A stretch of DNA of 60,000 nucleotides. Origin: Branchiostoma floridae (lineage: Eukaryota; Chordata; Leptocardii; Amphioxiformes; Branchiostomatidae). Position numbers and translations under genes: made by a program. The notes beneath the pieces were generated by a model. The model saw only the letters and a list, made by a program, of their open reading frames with translations. It had not been told where the DNA came from and did no database searches. Of this stretch, positions 27,901 through 36,900 are shown one piece after another. Location: contig NC_049979.1 in assembly GCF_000003815.2 (NCBI RefSeq), forward strand, positions 23,481,085 to 23,541,084, given 5' to 3'. The first letter of the stretch is position 1. Each line of letters starts with the position of its first letter.

Positions 27901-30900
27901 AGCAAGAGCAACTAAGAAAGGACGTAGTGGAACTCCAGAACTGACACGACCACGAGGGTCGGTCGTCTTTATTGATTGTCTTTCCGAACTAATATAAACC
28001 ATATTGTCCCGGACGTGAGACCTTGTCCTCACACTTTTAACCCGGCTTTCGATCAAGCTCGGGTGTTTTTAATGATTTTGTTTGTCCCTTTTAATGACTA
28101 CTTACAACCGGTCTTGTCTTTACCCCTCCTCGGCAGGCCATGGTGAGTGTATCGCCTATGACGTGTGCGCATGTCACCGCGGATGGAAGGGTCGCAGCTG
28201 TGCCCTTCCGGACTGCCCGAAGTTGAGCCAGTGTTCCGGACATGGTGACTGTGTGGCGCCCAACCGCTGCCGGTGTCACTCTGGCTACTTCGGGCGGAAC
28301 TGCAGCACAACGTTCAACTGCTCGCACCTGAACAACTGTTACAACAACGGCATGTGTGTGGTGGAGAGGCTGGAGGATGGGTCTGTGGCTAACGCGTGTC
28401 GGTGAGTGTATCTGACCCAGCTATACATTCATTCTTCACGTAACCCAAGTAATGCATGTATAAAGTGGTGTCTGAAATAAATTCAGGGGCATCAATGTCA
28501 CAGACACGAAACGTGCCAAAAGTGCCATGACGTACGTTGAATATTACCCAAGGAAAATAAGAGCGAAACTATTCATATGTACAAAACAGTGTCTATAGAT
28601 GTCTCTTCACCCTGACGCCTCTAGGCCACAGGGCCTGTAAGTTGTCTATAGATGAATGTTTCAATATCAGTTTGCGATATGATATTCTGTAGTCGGGAAA
28701 AAAGTTTCCATTTGTTGGCACAATAATATGGACGAGGATGGACGAGGACCAATGATATAGATACGTCTAAGTGATAAGCGTGGTCAGGTTTCATTCAGGA
28801 ATCGTACTTTAATTTTGCACATTCGTGTTTAGATGCTATCCTGGTTACGGAGGCGCAGACTGTGGCCAAGTGGCATGCGACGAAGTGCGACAGTGTTCCA
28901 GGCATGGCCGCTGTGTGGAGCCGAACGTGTGTGAGTGTAACTACGGTTACGCTGGTCACGACTGCAGCCGCTACACGTGCCAGGGGATGCACTACTGCTC
29001 AGGTAAAACCCTATAGCCTAGCTTTTTGTTTAGACTTAACTAGTAAAACAATCCGGCCTGATATAGCAGAGTCGAAAACAAGGACTAATGCATAGCGATG
29101 GGTTGGGCTCTTCGGACTTTTCTGTTACATTGCCATTGAGTAGAACAGTGTATCGTATGTCATCCTTGAATGTGTCAAATTTGATTAGTCTCTACCAGAC
29201 TCCGTTAGTTGTTGGAACATAGTAAATATCAGTCGTAGGAATTGACCTGTCGTAGAATTACAACCAACGGGCAAATCATATAGATCAGTTCTTCAAGCTC
29301 TCTGATAAAATAATTCCACTATTTTGGCCAATTTGTACAATTTTCAGTCCGCCAAGAGGCCTGGTAGAGACTAAGATTTGACATGAACTTAACAAAAATA
29401 TACTTCACAGGACACGGTGTGTGTATTGGGTACGACGTGTGCTACTGCCATTCCCTGTGGTACGGCCGCGCCTGTAGCGAGCCTGACTGCACGAGGGTGA
29501 ACCATTGCTCGTCCCAGGGTACGTGCATCTCACCGGACACCTGTGACTGTTTCCCCGGCTTCGATGGGGAGGACTGCAGCCGTGCGTCCACGGTGAACGA
29601 GCACCCACCTGTCTTCGAGCCTGACTTCTACAATGTGACCATCTTAGAGAATGTCCCCATAGGTAGCAAAATACTATCGGTAAGCTATCTGTTATCACGT
29701 CATTTGGTATTACCTTAAGAACGGTCAAGAAGACTTGGCCTGAAAGTTTGTATGTGGTTAGGCTTTGTTATATCGAAAAATTTGGAGAATTTGAGGGGCC
29801 CCCAGATGACTTTTCTTGGTACTTCAGCAGAATTTCTTCTTCCCTTATCTAGTTTAGAACTCTTTAAATGCCGCTTAGAGAACCGCTATGAAATCTCCAT
29901 ATAAATACATGTAGCTTCAATATGAGGATGGGACTAGGTGAGGTGAGGTGAGCTTCAATATACCAAGCTTAGAAAGGGGGGATTTCGGACAACTTTCGTT
30001 GTTGAGAGTTAGCATTTCACTCTTTTTATGAACATGAATTTAATTATCAGGCCCAACACCATCTATCCAACCTGCTGCGCTACCTCCAATTTTCGATAAA
30101 GCCCGCTTAGTCATGAACAAATATGGCGCAGTAGCTTTTACAATGATTAACACCTTTCATCCCCGTAGCCCAACGGATATGACGAAGACGGTGGGAAAAA
30201 CGGTTTGCTGACGTTCACCCTGCTGCCGTTCGGCGCCTACAACTTGTTCACCATCGACACTCGCACGGGAGATGTCTACACCTCAGCTGATGTGGACTAT
30301 GAGAGACTGCGCATGCCTTCCATCCAGCTCACCGTCGTTGCCACTGACAAAGGAACCAATCCTCTAGCAGCGACGGCAGCGGTCAACGTCAATGTGCAGG
30401 TCTGGCTGCTGCAAGATGTTTTCAAAATGTTTTCTAGCTGCTGTTACTGTTTTGCGATGAGATTAACCGAAGGATAGAGCAGGCAGATTGAAATAGCATT
30501 ATCACTTTGGTCCTTTGTCTTCACTTTCCTCAACGGCAATCGGATGTTCCTGTTAAGAAGGGAAAATCAGCAATGGTTTTGAAGTTAAAACTTACACTTA
30601 ACACTTACTTTTAGCAAGCTACAAGTAGCATGTCAGTCCCAGAGCTTCGCTGTTCACATTATCAATTAATAATTTCTAACACACAGCCTACAACAATTCA
30701 TGATTTCAGGATCTGAACGACAACTGTCCCGTGTTTTACGCCAACATCCCCCTGTTCGTGAACTTCCCGACGACAACAGAGCCCGGTACAATACTGGCCG
30801 TGACCAGGGCACATGACTGGGACAGCGGTAAGAACGGTGAAATCTGGTACATACTCGACCAGGACACCAACATCAACCTGTTCGACATCCACTGGGACAG

Positions 30901-33900
30901 CGGCGTCATCAGGAGTATAGACCAGCTGCCTGCCGGTAAGGGCCCGGTCACAATCATTCGTACGATCATCGTATGGTTGCCGTACGATCACTGAGGGAAT
31001 TCTTGGGGCATACACATGTCGAACAAAACTAGTCTGTTTTACAAAAAATGTTGTTTTTGATCCAAAGCCTGCTTGAAAAAGTGACGATGTAAAATCCTAC
31101 GTTGGGCTAAAGCAAAAGAAGTGGGAAATCACGGAAGGCTTGGAGTGGTTTCAAGTTTCGACACTTTTGACTTTGAAATTGTCACCATTTAAAATCAAGA
31201 TTGGCAATATCTAAGATAATTCAGAAACACAATAATGGGACATTTGGTCATGAATGGGATATCTCTTCGGCATTTATCACAAGAAGTGGTCTACTATACA
31301 TTCCTTCAGAACCTGTATTACTGTAGAACGTTTTCATAAAAATGTCAACAAAGCCACTGAAAGAAATGAATGCATGAATGGCATTTCATTGTTCATATTT
31401 CTTATTTTGTACACAGGTGTGCACAGAATAGGTGTGATAGCATCCGATAAAGGCGAGGCTCCGTGCTCTAGGCGCATTGTCATCACCCTGCTTGTAAGTA
31501 AGGTTGTAAGGAAGCTGTCAACCTCGCCTGGTTCCCCCTATACTTACGAGTACGACATAGAACCGGACGAGGAAGAGGAAGAGGAGGAGGAGGTGTTTGT
31601 AGAGCCCACCAGTGCCAGCACCGAGGAGTTCGACGTCATCGCCTGGTTAACGTCCGGTCAAGACCGCCAGCCCACATCTGTGGTTCCGGAGGGAAGCACG
31701 CTGGAAATGGAATTCTCCGCGACCGCCATCGGCAGCGACGAGACGGGCAGCCCGACCAGTTCAGCCGAAAAGACGCTCGACGAGTTCTTACGGTCCAGGT
31801 TGGGTACAAAGGATCCCGGCAACACGGCGGAAGGTAGTTCAGTAGATGCCGGAGAACCTCTTGAAATCGTGGTGGACAGTGAACCTCTTCCCGGTCCCGA
31901 CACGGAAAGCAGCGCGACGAGCAGTGGGTCTGACTTAAACGACGACCAACTTAAGGAAAGCGACTTACCTCTGACATCTTCTACTTCTGATGATGATGTT
32001 GAAGATGCATCAGATCAAGATGAGTCCAACCCGTCTGCGTCTGGCACAGGGGAGATAGATACACCCGTTGCTGAGAAAATTAACACAAGCACGCCTGTCC
32101 CTGATGGAAAAGAACAAACAAACCCACCTACTACTACTGCTGCAGCTATTATTACCACTACTGCTGCAGGTACTACTACCACTACTGCTGCAGCTACTAC
32201 TTCCACTTCTACCACTGCTACTACTACGACGACGGTGAAGACGACTACTGCTACCACTACTACTACTGCAGCAAGCAACACCGAGCCAGCGCCTATAAGA
32301 CCGCGAAAAGGCAAACCTCAACTGGAAGGCGTTTCAGCACCCAGTCCAACCATGGGGGATGTTACAAGCAAAGCAGACCCTCCAACACCGGCGTCTGAAA
32401 ACACTGTAGAGACCGTCTTTTCAGGCATAGAAAATGCTGAACCTCCTGTAGAGTACGGTGATACCCTTGAATTTGATTTCTTTGGCACACTGACTCCACT
32501 CGAGGAAATTCCAGATCCCACACCAAAAACCACGTTGGAGCGAAACGGACAGTCCCTAATTCGAGAGTCGTCTCGAGAAAATGAGCTGCCTACAGAAGAC
32601 CGAAGTTTGCTGCGATCGGAGGTGTTCGATGAATCGGGCGGAGACAGTAACATCGTGACGGATCCTATCCGGCCAAGCCCCGGGATCGGTGCAACAGGTC
32701 CGCGCAACTTGCAATTCCCCGGATGGAGAGAAAGTGTTCAATACAAACAGCTGGCAGCGCTGGGCAGACAGGACCTAGACGCCGATAGCGAAGAAGACAG
32801 AGACCCGCTCCGGGCACGGGGGGCACTCGCCCAGTTTGCCGGAGGGGAGGAAACCGTACCTGTTGGACACAAACCGCCGCCTGCCCATGGTAAACAGGAC
32901 CCGGGCGGCTCCGTAGCACGAAGTGGAGATAGAGAAGCAGTCACGAGGGGAGGGAAGAAGCGACAGCCGGCCTCTCCACGCCCTCCCACCCCGCTCCCCG
33001 TCCCGTCACCCGCGCCCACGTCCAAGCCACAGACAACCACAAAGTCCACGGGTAATGAACCAAAAGTAGTCGCTTTTGAATTTCAGGGTATTTTCATAGA
33101 TGATGAGTCAAATGTATCCATCTAAGTAGAGTTTCATATCATATCATATCATGTGCCAAGTGCACAACCACAAACTGACGTGTCCCTACTGTACTACATT
33201 CCATGACATTTATGCATGGTAAGACGTATCATCCATTGTTTTCTGACATAGTTTTTTTTTTATTTCGTTGACGGACTGTATATTTTGGGTTTTGTTTTTT
33301 CCTTAACCCTTATCAGAAACTAGCTAGATTAGAGGTTGCGTAAAATATAAAGTTTAGTAAAATATAAAAGATAAGCTTTATAAACCCTAAAGTTGAGATT
33401 TAATCGTAAAATTAAAGCTCGGTTTTTCATATAAGCTGCTGGCAAAATTTATACTTTTAATATTACAAAAAATACTATCAACAAGGTGCAGTTCTCAATA
33501 TTCAAAGATCAAGCATTACAGGTCAGTTACTGAAAGTGGCCAGAAGACTTGTACATAGGTCATTGAAGCTTATAACTAAGCTATCAACGTTTTCAACAAC
33601 AGCAGTAGCAGGGAAGTAAGAAAAGGAAGCGCCTGGATTATCATCTATCAGTTATATATTTTCCGTTCCGGCTTTGTCAAAGTGTGTTATTTTCTGCATG
33701 GTGTCCTGTTGAGTTGGGGTGTACATACAGCTGCGTAATCATATTATTACATTTTGCGTTTTAGCATGATATTTTGCTGAGCCTGCGGTTTGAGATATGT
33801 TCTAACTTGCCTGTAATTAAGTGAACTGTAGATGGAATGTAACTAAAAAGTTATGTGGAGGTCGCGAAGAATGCATGCCGAACGAAAGTGTGCCGGCCAT

Positions 33901-36900
33901 CTATGTTTATATACAATCCCTGAAAGGGTTTATCCAGAAGAAGTAACAGTAGTAGCTGCTTTTGCTCGCTTGAAATAAAGAATACGTTTAACTATTTGTG
34001 CTTTTCGTTCTTTTGTGTTCGTCTTGTTTTTGCATTGATTTTGTTGTATTTCTTTTTGGTTTAAATGGTCCATCATTTTGTTCATGACTATACATGCACA
34101 CTCCTTTAAGTACTTGCAATATACCCCCTTCTCGTTGCTAAACCCTTCACATAGTTTGAACTACTAGACTGTGTATATAGATTAAGCGCAATTGCAGTTC
34201 TCTTATTTATAAAATCTATAGTATAGGGTTCTGAGTAGTGCATGTCTGGAATGGTGCATGCTGTCTTGACGTGTTCCTGCATGTGTAAATGTTAACTGCT
34301 ACTGTTCTTTATTCATCCACAGTGTGCTTTCTTCTAACACTGTAGGTGCCACGTCTTTCCATTAAAACATGTTATACATGTGAAATCATACAATGAATTT
34401 CCTGCAACATCCTGTAAAACTATATGGTCACACAGCATTCAGATATGCCATTTAGATTTATCATTACGTGCACTTGTTTTGGTATGACGAGGTCAGTTTC
34501 GTCACACCGTGAGACGTGGTACCTACACGATGTTCATTGCACTCCATGATCCACTAACGCCTGTGTTTACTAACCACAACTACCTTACTAACAGGTAAGA
34601 AGAAGAAGAAGAAAAGTCGGTGGCAGAGGCCGTCAAAATACAATGGACCCGTTAGTCCCGGCGCCATCGCCGGGGGTTGCATGGTCATCTCCATGGCCCT
34701 TCTCATGCTAGCCGTCATCCAACGACAAAACCGTGAAAAGGTGGAACGTAAACGGATCATCAAGTGGATATCATCCATACCTAACAACCTGGACGACTTT
34801 GACATGTCCAACATAGAGCCTTTCACGGTCCCCATATCCCAGACTTCGCCACAAAGAACTAGCAGAACTACAACTGTAGAGATAGAAACGTGCGACAGAC
34901 AGCGGCAGCCTTTAGTAAGAAGCCAGAGCGAACACCTGCCCAGGGACCAGGAGCGCCGGCCTGCGTCCTTCCCGTACTGTACTGCATGCACAACTCAGTC
35001 CAGCCTCACTTCGTCAGACAGCAGCAACCGTGCGCTGCTCAGCACCAAATCTGTGTCCGAGGCTTCCAGCGCAGTAGTCACAGAGAGCTCGGCGGAATGC
35101 TGACATCTGTACTGGGCTGTGAAATATATCTATGCATAAAACTCTATCTTTGTGAACCGACCGTGGAACGTGATAGTTGTGTAGACGACCGTGGAAGGCG
35201 TGCATTGTGTCATAACAGGACAGCAACTTTTACAAACCTCTGAAAAGTTGGTGTAGTCAAAAGTGCAACATGGATTCAAAATAAGATTATACTGACATAG
35301 TTGTCAGTCAGGTTGATTGCAGTAAAGTAGTGTGGTGATTCCACAACTAAAATTCTGGCAGCACAAAACATTAGCTAGGTAATAATGAGAAATAGAATAA
35401 ATAACAATGCCCAAATTCATATTAAGCACAGTTGAGCGAAAACGTTGTGCATGGGCCATCCAATGGCCGACGCTATCTGCGGACGCTAGGACGTTCTTGA
35501 CTTAAAACCACAGCGATTTAAATAGAATGGCCACGAAGTCTTGTGCAATAGCTAAGGAGAGGAGTGAAGAGCGAAAAAAAACGTAGTAGGGTACGTTAAG
35601 GAATATCAAAAGTGGCCTTTAATGAAAAAAAGCATAAATATTATAATTATCATATTATAATGAGTAATGTCACATGTGAAGGACATCACAGCCATCATCT
35701 AACAAAACCATTCTATATATCCATACTTTATATATCACGTTACGTGTACTATAGACTCCATATTGGAGGACTGACCATACATTTTGAAAGACTAACGTTT
35801 GTAACAAAAATAATATGATATTTATGCTCTCGAAGATCATTTCATGATATTGATACCAGTGACGTTGATCTATACAGTCTGCTCTGCTACCGTAACACAC
35901 TGAGATGAAATTGCTTGCTGTGATGAGAATGTTGCATTTGGTGCGTGTCCGTGTTTACATGACTTACTCCAGACTTGGTCAGTTGTAGTGCACTTATTCC
36001 GATTGTGCCAGTTTGTTAGCATTATTAACGGTCATATGTCTCTGGTGCTCGAAACAGATCGCTGCCAGGGCCTGTGCAAAATATCATGGCATGACATGTA
36101 ATCGCATCAACCATGTAGGTGACCGCATCTGCGCCATTACTGAAGCCTTGCCGTTTCAAATCTGTGTGAATAGTGTTACATGTATACAGACAGCACCTGT
36201 CATGTAGTGTTATCGAATGTCCAGCATCGTCTCTGTCCGAGCGTATGTGTGACGCTGATGATGTCAAGTTTGTGTGAACCAATGCACGATACCATCACTT
36301 GGAAGCGCCATGACATCTGTGCTGTCACTAACAGCATGGTGCCTGGAGTGGACATGGTGGAAAGATATTTCTCCACATAGGCACGGTGCATATTTACGCA
36401 AACTGAGAGGCAACATTTCCCATTGACATGCTAGGTGGTGAAAAAGGATTACGACCAGTCTACGTCGCAAGCATCGTGGTGGGAGTGGCCGTTTTCTTCA
36501 CCTGCGTGGCGCTGGCCTGCATCAAATGTCGTCGGACAGACCATCGGCGGCGGCGGCGCAACGCCAAAAACGAGAAAGTTCGACGGTGGATCGCTTCTAT
36601 TCCCGCAGACGTCGACTTTGACTTCATCCCGATGCAAGACATGGGCAGGATCGACTGGAGGCACAGCAACAGCCTGCCCAGACGCCCCCACAGTCTGGCA
36701 CGGGCGTCCATGTTGAGCACCCGGACTGACAAGACTGGATCCACAGCTAGTGGATATCACTCTGCTATGGAGTCATTGGACGAATCGGGTCGCCTGAGGA
36801 GAGAACGCTTGGGGACTGCTGGGTACCTCAAGTCCATAGAGGATGAGGCTGAAGACGACCCCCAGGCTCATCCACAACAGGAGCGTCCGACTCGCCCAGA

